Below, one piece after another: positions 24,401 to 31,275 of a stretch of DNA of 38,393 nucleotides. Source of the stretch: Lachnospiraceae bacterium NE2001. Lineage in GTDB: Bacteria > Bacillota > Clostridia > Lachnospirales > Lachnospiraceae. The stretch's first letter is position 1; each line of letters starts with the position of its first letter. The position numbers were made by a program, and so were the translations under genes. Below the pieces are notes generated by a model. The model did not search any database and was not told the DNA's origin. It was given only the letters and a program-made list of their open reading frames with translations. The stretch spans positions 1 through 38,393 of the forward strand of contig FOEK01000026.1 in the NCBI GenBank assembly GCA_900110635.1, read 5' to 3'.

Positions 24401-24764
24401 CCTTTGCCTCACGTACAGACTCCTCCTTCAGTTCGTTTTCCACTTTTATGTTATTTACACCAAACTGTAAAAACTTGCGGTCGTGATTGACACCCTGCAC
24501 TCCAAAATTAAACTTGGTGAAATTATCTCCCTCCAGGAGCTTCTTAGCATTCTGAAATGCAGGCTCTGACTCGTACTCCTTCGGGAAGAATGCCTTACCG
24601 ATCTTATTCATCCAGTTCAGCTGATATGCAAGCATGGCGGTTTCTCTGCCCCACACATATTCTCTGTCACCGTCATTATCTCCCTTTCCAACAAAGTAAC
24701 CCTCTGGCTGCTTAACTGGCTGCTCTTCCAGGTTTATGATGTTATTGTTTTCAACTTCCTTCAT
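21420..24764 (-). CDS. giant helical protein of unknown function (1114 aa)
   Basis: No known domain is recognised. The start MKEVENNN has GTGAGGT upstream; an earlier frame to 24875 adds a hydrophobic stretch encoded by leader DNA and is not preferred. The protein has no signal peptide or membrane segment, is rich in Lys, Glu, Asn and Ala, and appears mostly helical. A short motif recurs: HSTPNQIRLAL (676-686) and HNTPDQIHTAI (827-837), 151 residues apart, so part of the protein may be a degenerate repeat. The C-terminus is basic (KKTPKLRHP). It probably forms an operon with the STAS-kinase gene 32 nt downstream, and may be a substrate, scaffold or effector of that kinase; this is inference. 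Confidence 0.85.
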   Translation of the reverse strand: MKEVENNNIINLEEQPVKQPEGYFVGKGDNDGDREYVWGRETAMLAYQLNWMNKIGKAFFPKEYESEPAFQNAKKLLEGDNFTKFNFGVQGVNHDRKFLQFGVNNIKVENELKEESVREAKECLAGIQKFYQSRKGDKQCEVLAKLSDTSDQKQLNLMMMTGTSPYGDTFLNNLVKEPNTGFNDAPAEGDTMSPAEKKALVDYKKSVLNKIYFDALEMKCLKEKSAYLDSKEFEGADKNNNEIISKRNKIRALGEKEKKEKKLFDDLFAPKEGELSDKEVSELLIGENDAFKAGWKPGEAKIMSFAHMIGYDIANADISAFRMGRNGVLVSDEEAERGRKKMLGDFKKLYTEIKTKANENTPESKTEIVSMVDSFIKKRPALKRKTHWEKNRKLIEEAERLVRLDRADYREAAGILRMDPKARVEKLISLKQAEDEPSNDVLDEYFDIVQNLKYDNQKALIREIANAKAALMGQLVDEATKVRPELGESYLSAIASGKFGDLAKLNKDSVNQKMAARLAIAGNPEIAEKITALDNLLADFDKKINFYQVKDFEKEIIEARPDYAEHKSLYEGIEKRDVPDPEIKDVRLVVDYVGKSDRIAVVLSNEEKNRNLSLSRAAHVTSLNMLDDIHDMSDIGYTYLNKLRLEDQHFNQRMSEDDKYAKLCNSLSSLAGVSCHSTPNQIRLALINVNLAVNEMQESLNAKEQNHTITPEETRIKAAIGDLNEQVLNRIQTLGTHFPNLSIPDAGNKSYAEAFKVTYESFKKNRYGHEELKRYIKEAQLTKEALDLVKEKAAKALKDMNADKSGNSWQFNEMRDALLVVKNLSVHNTPDQIHTAIERVQQTAKLYVEKSDKQFHPFGEPKRTTIADNLQNYYSDIMWPADKAQGRIAADYFMRTFRNWMDPTESLYEQTIQMKTENLDTMRDRVESAVMWQSSFLREQTPVAGKLAGLIVPADQGAAAEPIEAGDDYKFGQDKARDKALLAQKLRDVNSITKNMPVKDVIKRLRDLKNVAENVYKTNTRTLVEIDRNQLPEIANAPQNNNRPIKVKAVDIVKYADQMLAGIEGIELSKTEMNKPLSDLCNDRAKELGRVDTVARDAFKASEVQKKTPKLRHP

Positions 24765-24865
24765 ATAGATATACCTCACAATATTGATAAAGATTTTTAG
24801 TATCACTTTGAATGTTATCCAAACAATATAATTATAAGGCATAAAGCATAACAAAACCGCAACAC

Positions 24866-24900
24866 AAAAAAACAAAAGCTCGCTTTTTCGCGGGCTTTTG
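24866..24900 (-). terminator. terminator of the PAS-GGDEF-PAS gene
   Basis: An 11-bp stem with one G-U pair (CAAAAGCTCGC region 24873-24883 with its complement 24890-24900) has a loop of about 6 nt and is followed on the minus strand by seven T. It separates the GGDEF gene from the giant-protein gene downstream. Confidence 0.82.
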
Positions 24901-24944
24901 CTTAGTATTTTTTCGTATTTTGTTTATTTCGTCATAGTATTTTA

Positions 24945-26279
24945 TTACTGTGGAAGCATTATTCCTCCAAAATATTCAGGAATTCCCTTGCTGTCGTTTA
25001 GAATAAAACCTCTTGGTTTAAGAGTAATATATGTTCCATCTGCTTTTCTGGCACGATAGGTGATGGAATAAAGCACCGGCGTTCCTTCTAAAACAGACTT
25101 GGCAGCTTCTTCATACTTGTCTACATCTTCAGGATGTACATAGTATTTCCAAATATCTTCAACATTATACATATAATCCGTCGGCAATCCGAAATCATTG
25201 ATTGCAGACAGTGACCATCTGGAAAAATTGTATTTAAGGTCAGTTAAGAATATATATCCACCTCCGGCTACAGTATGCAAAGCCCCATATATTCTATCCA
25301 GCTTTCGCCTTCTTTCATCAGAAATCATCTCATTGGCCTCTTCGCGCTTCCTGATTTCTCCCATAAGGTTACTGGACTTTAGTTCTGCTTTATTTGCATA
25401 CATACGACCATCTGCACGGTTGTATACCTCCTGGAAGCTTCTATCGACTCCCGGATTATACTTTGCCATACCACACGCAACTACAGGACCTGATCTAAAG
25501 CGTCCGTTGGTTTCAGATTCTTTTTTTAATATTTCAAGCAAGTGTTCACGATTATCAAAATCATCACCTGTCAGTATAACAGCGAACTCATCTCCTCCAA
25601 CTCTATAGACCGAGCTGCCCTCAAACACCTCGCATATCATACGGCACGCCTTTTGTATGACCTCATCTCCAAAGCTATGTCCTCTGCTATCATTTATTCG
25701 CTTCAGGTCATTTATATCACACATGACAACGCCAAACACTGGATCGTAATCACCGCAGTTTATTACCTTATCTATCTCTTTGACATTTTCTGAAAAAGCG
25801 TTCTTATTCTTTATTCCTGTTAATTCATCAAGTCTCGCCAGACGTTCGGCAGACTGCAGCAGGTTTTCCTGCTCCTCCCTTTCAAGGAACTCAGACTCTA
25901 TATTCTTGATGCAGCCCAGTATATGCTTCTTGTCATCACATAATATGCTGAAATGACAGACGTGCATTATTTTTCCGTCCAATACAAATCTAAAAACGAT
26001 CAGACTGGAATTGTTCTCTGACAGCTTTTTCAAAAGCTTTTCCTTATCTATAAGACTCTGTACATAATCCAGATCATCAGGATGCACAGTTCTTTTTGCC
26101 TGTTCAGACAAAAACGTGAAGAAATCACTGCCCTGCGGCGGAAGGTTGAGTCCTGATAGCATCTCCGAATGGAAAAATTCAATAAAGCTTCCGGATTCAA
26201 TATCTACATAGTACAAACTGTCAAACTGCTTTGCCAGTGTATTGGCAACCTGGTCAAATACCAAATTATCAATATTCAT
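24945..26279 (-). CDS. diguanylate cyclase with PAS-GGDEF-PAS layout
   Basis: A 444-residue cytosolic protein that should make c-di-GMP. Residues about 15-140 form a PAS-like sensor, residues 150-310 the GGDEF domain with intact GGDEF at 228-232 and the metal/nucleotide residues in MCDINDLKRIND, and residues about 325-444 a second PAS (PAS_3 type, ending with GGIMLPQ). No RxxD inhibitory site is visible ahead of GGDEF. A sensor placed after the catalytic domain is uncommon. ATG 26279 is preferred over a TTG six nt earlier, because AAAGGGG is 10 nt upstream. It has its own promoter and terminator, so it is likely monocistronic. Confidence 0.93.
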   Translation of the reverse strand: MNIDNLVFDQVANTLAKQFDSLYYVDIESGSFIEFFHSEMLSGLNLPPQGSDFFTFLSEQAKRTVHPDDLDYVQSLIDKEKLLKKLSENNSSLIVFRFVLDGKIMHVCHFSILCDDKKHILGCIKNIESEFLEREEQENLLQSAERLARLDELTGIKNKNAFSENVKEIDKVINCGDYDPVFGVVMCDINDLKRINDSRGHSFGDEVIQKACRMICEVFEGSSVYRVGGDEFAVILTGDDFDNREHLLEILKKESETNGRFRSGPVVACGMAKYNPGVDRSFQEVYNRADGRMYANKAELKSSNLMGEIRKREEANEMISDERRRKLDRIYGALHTVAGGGYIFLTDLKYNFSRWSLSAINDFGLPTDYMYNVEDIWKYYVHPEDVDKYEEAAKSVLEGTPVLYSITYRARKADGTYITLKPRGFILNDSKGIPEYFGGIMLPQ

Positions 26280-26321
26280 ATGCAATCACCCCTTTTTATG
26301 TTTTTGTATACCCCACTTAGT

Positions 26322-26350
26322 ATTATAACATAATATAATTAGAGAAACAA
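26322..26350 (-). promoter_or_regulatory. sigma-A promoter of the PAS-GGDEF-PAS gene
   Basis: On the minus strand TTGTTT (26345-26350) and TATAAT (26322-26327) are 17 nt apart, and the -10 is preceded by TG (extended form). The -35 lies in the T-run of the preceding gene's weak terminator. Confidence 0.7.
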
Positions 26351-26387
26351 AAAGGAGTAAGATTTCTCTGACCCCTTCAACTCCTTT
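26346..26387 (-). terminator. weak terminator candidate
   Basis: AAAGGAGT (26351-26358) pairs with ACTCCTTT (26380-26387) around a 21-nt loop and is followed on the minus strand by TTTTTGTTT. It lies 13 nt after the stop of the gene at 26401. The large loop makes it weak. Confidence 0.4.
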
Positions 26388-26400
26388 AACAATCCGATGA

Positions 26401-27147
26401 TTACTCTTCTTTATAATTTTTTAGATATTCCAGTACCATATCAGCATTTTCAAACTGATCCACATCCTTAAGATAATAATGCTTATAAGAATCATAATCA
26501 CCACTGGAATAATCATGATATCTTATCTCACAGAGCTTTACATTATTATCTTTAAGATAAGCTATTGTATTATATATCGCACCTGCGCTCTGATCCAGGT
26601 CAAATGAATCTGATGAGATATTTAGTACAAACTCCTCTTCACGGATGGCTCTGTCGTAATCTATCTTCTTATCAGCCAAAAGATATTTATCTTCTTCAAA
26701 AAATAAATTGCATTCAAACTCAGCCTCGGCCTGTCTGTCCCAGATTGATGCAATCTTTTCTCGATAGCTCTGATCCAATATATCTCCTATGTATGCTCGT
26801 ACATAGTTTTCATATACTACTTTTTTATCTTCTAACGACACTCCAGCATATACTGTAACTGTATCAGAAACTTTAAAAAAAACTGTATAGTCAGCGCCCA
26901 GCATAAATCCATCCATGATGTTATCATACTCTAATGATGCACCATATCTGGACCTCATATAGTTATCCGCTATTCGTTCAGCCTTATACTCTTTACCAGA
27001 TTCAGTGCCACTATAGACAAAAACACATGCCACAACGGCTATCAATAGAATAACAGATATTATGATCAATATTCGCAAGCCTAGTTTTTGTTTTTTATCC
27101 TTTGATCGACTGCTTGGTTTTTGTTTTTTATCCTTTGATCGACTCAT
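26401..27147 (-). CDS. membrane-anchored protein of unknown function
   Basis: A 248-residue protein. The N-terminus is an 11-residue tandem duplication (SRSKDKKQKP then SRSKDKKQKL, a 33-bp DNA repeat at the gene start), giving a strongly basic cytosolic tail. One membrane segment follows (about 26-46), then an outside domain of about 200 residues rich in Asp, Glu, Lys and Tyr, with no cysteine pair or catalytic motif recognised. It looks like a type II membrane protein. AAGG precedes the ATG. Directly upstream lies a scrap of putP, and a frame from that remnant ends across its start codon (AAATGA), so the upstream region appears rearranged. Confidence 0.75.
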   Translation of the reverse strand: MSRSKDKKQKPSSRSKDKKQKLGLRILIIISVILLIAVVACVFVYSGTESGKEYKAERIADNYMRSRYGASLEYDNIMDGFMLGADYTVFFKVSDTVTVYAGVSLEDKKVVYENYVRAYIGDILDQSYREKIASIWDRQAEAEFECNLFFEEDKYLLADKKIDYDRAIREEEFVLNISSDSFDLDQSAGAIYNTIAYLKDNNVKLCEIRYHDYSSGDYDSYKHYYLKDVDQFENADMVLEYLKNYKEE

Positions 27148-27223
27148 TTATAAACCTTATTCGTACTCGATGGGTAAGTCCAGGTAAAACCATTTGACAG
27201 ATTGATAATAGCCAGCGCACCTA

Positions 27224-27397
27224 TGAGAAGTGTAATGTTCTTCTTATCTCTGAATCTTCTGCACTCATTGCAGTTACAAATGGACCAAGTTTCCTTCCAC
27301 CTAAGTAGAAGTCGCCAACATCCTTCGTCTTACGCGATGCAAGAAAACCTACTATCAGCATTCCTGCAAGATAAGTAACTATAGAAACAGTACTAGT
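27224..27397 (-). pseudogene. remnant of a sodium/proline symporter (PutP-like)
   Basis: An open frame without start codon reads VTYLAGMLIVGFLASRK, TKDVGDFYLGGRKLGPFV and TAMSAE before it loses similarity and stops. This matches the first membrane helix and conserved loop of the SSS-family proline symporter (usually about 490 residues). Everything after the TAMSA region is missing. A different frame downstream (DKKNITLLIGALAIINLSNG) may derive from a second broken membrane gene and runs into the start of the 248-residue gene. The fragment begins directly at the end of the GGDEF gene, marking a deletion scar. Confidence 0.75.
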
Positions 27398-27400
27398 CTA

Positions 27401-28468
27401 TCACACTTTTACTTTTTTTGAATAATACTCTTTTTTATTCTTATACATCATCTCATCAGACAACTTTTGCATCTCTTCAATATCCATTTCCCCATCCGGG
27501 CTGTAGCTATATCCTATAGCGCAGCTGTAACGGGTTTCGGATACCCTGCTCTGAATACGTTCAATAAGTTTTTGTACGTCTTCTTCAGATGAACGCCTGC
27601 ATACTATCAAGAATTCATCACCACCGATTCTGAATACAGAATCCTTTGAAGTAGATGCCTTCATAAGACAGGATGCAAGAGTTGCCAGAGCAGTATCTCC
27701 CGCCAGATGTCCCTCCTGATCATTTATAACCTTAAGGCCATTCATATCAATTGTAACGATTGCATTTATTTCTTTTTCATCGTTACTAGTTGCGGAATAA
27801 AATGACTGACGATTTAACAGACCAGTAAGAGCATCCTTCTCTGTAAGCTGAAGGATTAAGAATACATAGTAAACAAATAAGGCAATAGTTATGGTCACGC
27901 AGAATATTTTCGAATAATCCTTACCCAGTACAAATGGAAGAACCAGTCCTGAAATAAATGCAAAACATAAAAATGCTATAGGGAAAATTTCCGAAGCACG
28001 CTTGTTACTCCGTTTTATTAACTGATAGACCAAAATTACGGAATAAAAACCAACCATGATATATGGCAGATACCCCAATGGACCACGTTTAAGAGTTCCT
28101 TCATCACTTATACCGAAAATCATTCCCGTGAAAACAGAAATAATATCCAGAATTGAAAGAATAATAGCCGGAACAAACACTGTCCAACTCTCATGTTTTG
28201 CAAGGGTATAGATTATAAATGCTATTATGATTGGGGTTACACTATACCGGATGGCCATGAGAATAAGGCGAGCATCCGCATACCCACCCATTCTCTCCAA
28301 ATAGAACTCCGCATATACTAAAAGAGAAAAGATAAATAGTAAAAGAATAAGTGCATATAAGCGGAGAATGGTTCGTTTATCCAAAAAGACTGTTGAACTG
28401 AGCAGAATCGCAAATGCCAACAAAATAAGTACATTTGCCCAGTTTTGTATTATTAGTTCTTTAAACAT
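27401..28468 (-). CDS. membrane diguanylate cyclase, co-transcribed with cytX
   Basis: A 355-residue protein: seven or eight hydrophobic helices (about 9-215) followed by a cytosolic GGDEF domain (about 212-350) with an intact GGDEF at 282-286, DALTGLLNR at its start and the IDMNGLKVIND metal/nucleotide region. The inhibitory RxxD site is absent (TSKD at that place). It should make c-di-GMP. Its ATG is 26 nt behind the cytX stop with AAGG upstream and no terminator between, so it is probably transcribed with cytX under the TPP riboswitch. Its downstream neighbour is a putP remnant. Any link between thiamine status and c-di-GMP is inferred. Confidence 0.93.
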   Translation of the reverse strand: MFKELIIQNWANVLILLAFAILLSSTVFLDKRTILRLYALILLLFIFSLLVYAEFYLERMGGYADARLILMAIRYSVTPIIIAFIIYTLAKHESWTVFVPAIILSILDIISVFTGMIFGISDEGTLKRGPLGYLPYIMVGFYSVILVYQLIKRSNKRASEIFPIAFLCFAFISGLVLPFVLGKDYSKIFCVTITIALFVYYVFLILQLTEKDALTGLLNRQSFYSATSNDEKEINAIVTIDMNGLKVINDQEGHLAGDTALATLASCLMKASTSKDSVFRIGGDEFLIVCRRSSEEDVQKLIERIQSRVSETRYSCAIGYSYSPDGEMDIEEMQKLSDEMMYKNKKEYYSKKVKV

Positions 28469-28494
28469 TCTGACGGTACCTTTTGATACATTGT

Positions 28495-29691
28495 TTAGTT
28501 CTGCTTATTTCTGAGAATACATTTTCCAATCACTACACATATTATAACAGTTATTATCATATCTGGTAGTGTATTTCCTACTATTATATCAAATTTCATA
28601 AGAATTCTGTAGAGAATAAATCCAATAACCCAAATAATTATATTAGCTATACCCAGTTTCTTCTCTTCCTTTGAGTCAGCCTTTAAAATAAAATAGTCAG
28701 CAATCTGAATTGCAATCATAGGTGCAAATACTGAACCTATAAGATATAAGAAATCAGTTATATCATCCATTGGGAAAATACATGCGGCTGCAGTTCCGAT
28801 AACTGTAACAATTATAGCTGCCCATTTCTCGTTTATCTTCTTCCAGATAGAAACACTGGAAACACCAGCTGAATAAGCATCCAGGAATGTAGTTGTAACA
28901 GTTGAGAAAATGATAATGAGAAGACCTGCTATTCCAAGTCCCGCCTTAACCATGATTGATGCTATATCATATTCTCCTGTATAGATAACTGCACCCATAC
29001 CTATGATATACATGAATATACTTACAAGATTATAAACAACTACTGAAGCTGCTGTTGCTTTGGCAGGTTTCTCTGCTTCTCTTGTGTAATCACTTATAAG
29101 TGGCAGCCAGGAAAGAGGCATTGCCACACTAAGTTCAACTGCCGCACCGAATGTAAGACCATCGCCAGGTAATGCATTTGCTGAGCCCTTTCCAAAGAAT
29201 ATAACCTTGAAAAGTATTAAACTCAGGATAAACAGAGCTGCCATGGCAACTGTATTTATCTTGCCGAGATTTGTAATACCTACAAGGATCCAAAGAATAA
29301 TAAGCACTCCAATTACTAACGCCCAAATCCATGCGCCTGTAGAAAAAATGCCATCAGCCGCAAGAGAGCCATCATAGATCATTATGGCTGTCCAGCCTAC
29401 AAGCTGAAGAACATTTAATAGCGAAAAGAATTTTCCACCATATTTACCGAAACTCATCTTTACGGTTTCCATGGCACTTTTGCCAGTACTACCGCCTATC
29501 ATACCAGCAGCGAACATCATAAGCCCACCGATTATATGCCCTAAAACTATAGCAGCTATACCCTTGGCAAAGCCAAGTGATGCCAGGTATGTACCTGTAA
29601 GAATCTCAGCAATGGATACACCCGCTCCGAACCAGATAAGGCTATTACTGAGGACCGATGTTTTCTTAACTTCTTTTTCCTGATCAGACAT
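28495..29691 (-). CDS. cytX: CytX-type hydroxymethylpyrimidine transporter
   Basis: A 398-residue NCS1-family integral membrane protein with about 12 hydrophobic helices, a normal length for CytX. N-terminal WFGAGVSIAEILTGTYLASLG and SWLPLISDYTREA are typical of the family, and the TPP riboswitch directly upstream strongly supports import of HMP or a related thiamine precursor. GGGAGGTG lies before the ATG. It would supply ThiD of the operon at 6344-10129. The GGDEF gene follows after 26 nt. Confidence 0.93.
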   Translation of the reverse strand: MSDQEKEVKKTSVLSNSLIWFGAGVSIAEILTGTYLASLGFAKGIAAIVLGHIIGGLMMFAAGMIGGSTGKSAMETVKMSFGKYGGKFFSLLNVLQLVGWTAIMIYDGSLAADGIFSTGAWIWALVIGVLIILWILVGITNLGKINTVAMAALFILSLILFKVIFFGKGSANALPGDGLTFGAAVELSVAMPLSWLPLISDYTREAEKPAKATAASVVVYNLVSIFMYIIGMGAVIYTGEYDIASIMVKAGLGIAGLLIIIFSTVTTTFLDAYSAGVSSVSIWKKINEKWAAIIVTVIGTAAACIFPMDDITDFLYLIGSVFAPMIAIQIADYFILKADSKEEKKLGIANIIIWVIGFILYRILMKFDIIVGNTLPDMIITVIICVVIGKCILRNKQN

Positions 29692-29740
29692 TACTGCACC
29701 TCCCTATTTTGCCAAGAGTTTTCCTCTGGTATTCTATGTA

Positions 29741-29780
29741 AAATAAATAAAGCAGATATGCCAAACATGGCATATCTGCT
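29741..29780 (-). terminator. riboswitch-controlled terminator before cytX
   Basis: A perfect 13-bp stem AGCAGATATGCCA/TGGCATATCTGCT (29751-29763 with 29768-29780) has a 4-nt loop and is followed on the minus strand by TTATTTATTTT. Its stem shares AGCAGATATG with the terminator before thiM. Confidence 0.85.
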
Positions 29781-29800
29781 ACATTATACAAATCAGGCAA

Positions 29801-29883
29801 ATCCCTACGTTGGCATTATCCAAATCAGGTTATGGGTCCAGACGATACAGTCTGTTCTCAGCCTGTTTACACAAGCTCCCCTA
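29801..29883 (-). promoter_or_regulatory. TPP riboswitch of cytX
   Basis: The minus strand shows GGGGAGC, GGCTGAGAACAGACTGTAT, GGACCCATAACCTGAT and GGATAATGCCAACGTAGGGA, a complete TPP aptamer almost identical in its core to the one before thiM. The P3 stem region differs in length and sequence. It is followed by a terminator and then cytX. Confidence 0.97.
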
Positions 29884-29918
29884 AGTGATTATCGTTTTAT
29901 TTAGTTTAAACATGCTAG

Positions 29919-29947
29919 ATTATAGGACTAGAAGAATGCATTTGCAA
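29919..29947 (-). promoter_or_regulatory. sigma-A promoter of cytX
   Basis: On the minus strand TTGCAA (29942-29947) and TATAAT (29919-29924) are separated by 17 nt. Transcription would start near 29911, about 28 nt before the aptamer. It also shows that cytX is transcribed separately from the solute-binding protein gene. Confidence 0.82.
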
Positions 29948-29964
29948 TACCCAAATTTAGATTA

Positions 29965-31257
29965 CTAAGCATAGGTACCAAATCCTTCTATCGCTTCGTC
30001 TATTGTCTTCTTACCAGTTGCAAATTCATAAACCGCCATTCTTAACTGAACAACAGCATCATCAGTAAGTCCAATTTCTTCTGGCGAAAGAATGCGAGCC
30101 TCTGGTATATCTCCAAATGCAGCATACATGCTGTTAAAGGAAAGGTCCTTTGTTGGAGACATGAGTCCTTTATTTTTAGCCATCTCATTAAGCTCCTCTG
30201 ATGTAATCAGAAAACGCATGAATTCATTAGCCACATCCAGATTCTCACTATCTTTGTTAACTGAAAACTGAAGATTTGGCATATCAAGGAAGTATGCTCC
30301 ATCATCAGCTATAGGCACAGGAACAAATGTATATTCAAATGGGTTTGCTGTAAATTCCTCTGAGAGACTTTCACGTTTTTTCGTTCCTGAAACTGTATCT
30401 CCTGAGCAGGTCATCATCGGTACATCACCTTCGAAGAAACGAAGGATTACCGCTTCATAGTTATCCTCAATAGGTGCACAGGCATCATAATCCACACTAC
30501 AGTCATTTAAGAACTTCTCCATCTTTTCAAGAGTAGGTCTCATATACTCTCCTGCTGAGGTATCGAGTGCATTTAGCTTTTCGACTGCTTCAGCATCACT
30601 GGCAACTGTGGAACAGAAAAACGGATAACTTACCAAAGTATAGATTGATGTTTTCTCTTCAGCTGTGTAGCCCATCATAGGATTTTTATAACCTTTATCA
30701 CTAAAGGCCTTACAAACAGATACCATTTCATCATAGGTAGTAGGAATACTAAGTCCTTCCTTTTCAAACAGATCTTTATTAACAAGCATTCCATAGGTGC
30801 TTGAGAATACAGGAACCATAGGAAGAGTTCCATCATCCGTCTTTAAAAGGATGTTGCTACGAATACAATCCAGATCAAGACCCAGGGAAGGATCCGCAAG
30901 ATTTTCAGCATGATCAATCGAATCTTTATATTGATCACGTCCATACATCCAGGAGTTATTTACATATATATCCGGAGCATCATTTCCGTTCAGAACTGTA
31001 CCGATCATATTGTTATAATCATCAATTTTAGTGTAAACAAGCTCCACATTTGGATACAATTCATTAAAGCGGTCAAACTCAGTTTCCAGTGCCTCAAAAT
31101 TATCGTATCCACCTGCCACATTAATACTAGCTTTGGTAGAAGTATCGAGTGCTGGTTTAAAGCCCTCTTCCGTCTTTGCTTCCTGCTCTTTAGAGCCGCA
31201 TGCCGCAAGGCTCATAAGCATCATCACTGATAACAAAAAACATATTTTCTTTTTCAT
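29965..31257 (-). CDS. extracellular solute-binding lipoprotein (family 1, sugar type)
   Basis: A 430-residue lipoprotein. The N-terminus MKKKICFLLSVMMLMSLAAC carries a lipobox (LAAC), followed by a two-lobed binding protein of the family that binds oligosaccharides, with TYDEMVSVCKAFSDKGY and NKGLMSPTKD regions typical of it. ATG 31257 is preferred over a GTG at 31269, which is too close to the ribosome binding site. It starts 18 nt after the hybrid kinase stop, so both are co-transcribed. There are no ABC permease genes nearby, so the protein may serve the kinase as ligand-binding partner rather than a transporter. That is inference. Confidence 0.9.
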   Translation of the reverse strand: MKKKICFLLSVMMLMSLAACGSKEQEAKTEEGFKPALDTSTKASINVAGGYDNFEALETEFDRFNELYPNVELVYTKIDDYNNMIGTVLNGNDAPDIYVNNSWMYGRDQYKDSIDHAENLADPSLGLDLDCIRSNILLKTDDGTLPMVPVFSSTYGMLVNKDLFEKEGLSIPTTYDEMVSVCKAFSDKGYKNPMMGYTAEEKTSIYTLVSYPFFCSTVASDAEAVEKLNALDTSAGEYMRPTLEKMEKFLNDCSVDYDACAPIEDNYEAVILRFFEGDVPMMTCSGDTVSGTKKRESLSEEFTANPFEYTFVPVPIADDGAYFLDMPNLQFSVNKDSENLDVANEFMRFLITSEELNEMAKNKGLMSPTKDLSFNSMYAAFGDIPEARILSPEEIGLTDDAVVQLRMAVYEFATGKKTIDEAIEGFGTYA

Positions 31258-31275
31258 ATTATTACTCACCCCCAG

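Noticed and set aside
24765-24875. N-terminal extension of the giant protein
   Set aside because: It gives a hydrophobic lead from AT-rich leader DNA and overlaps the terminator region of the upstream gene; ATG 24764 has a good ribosome binding site.
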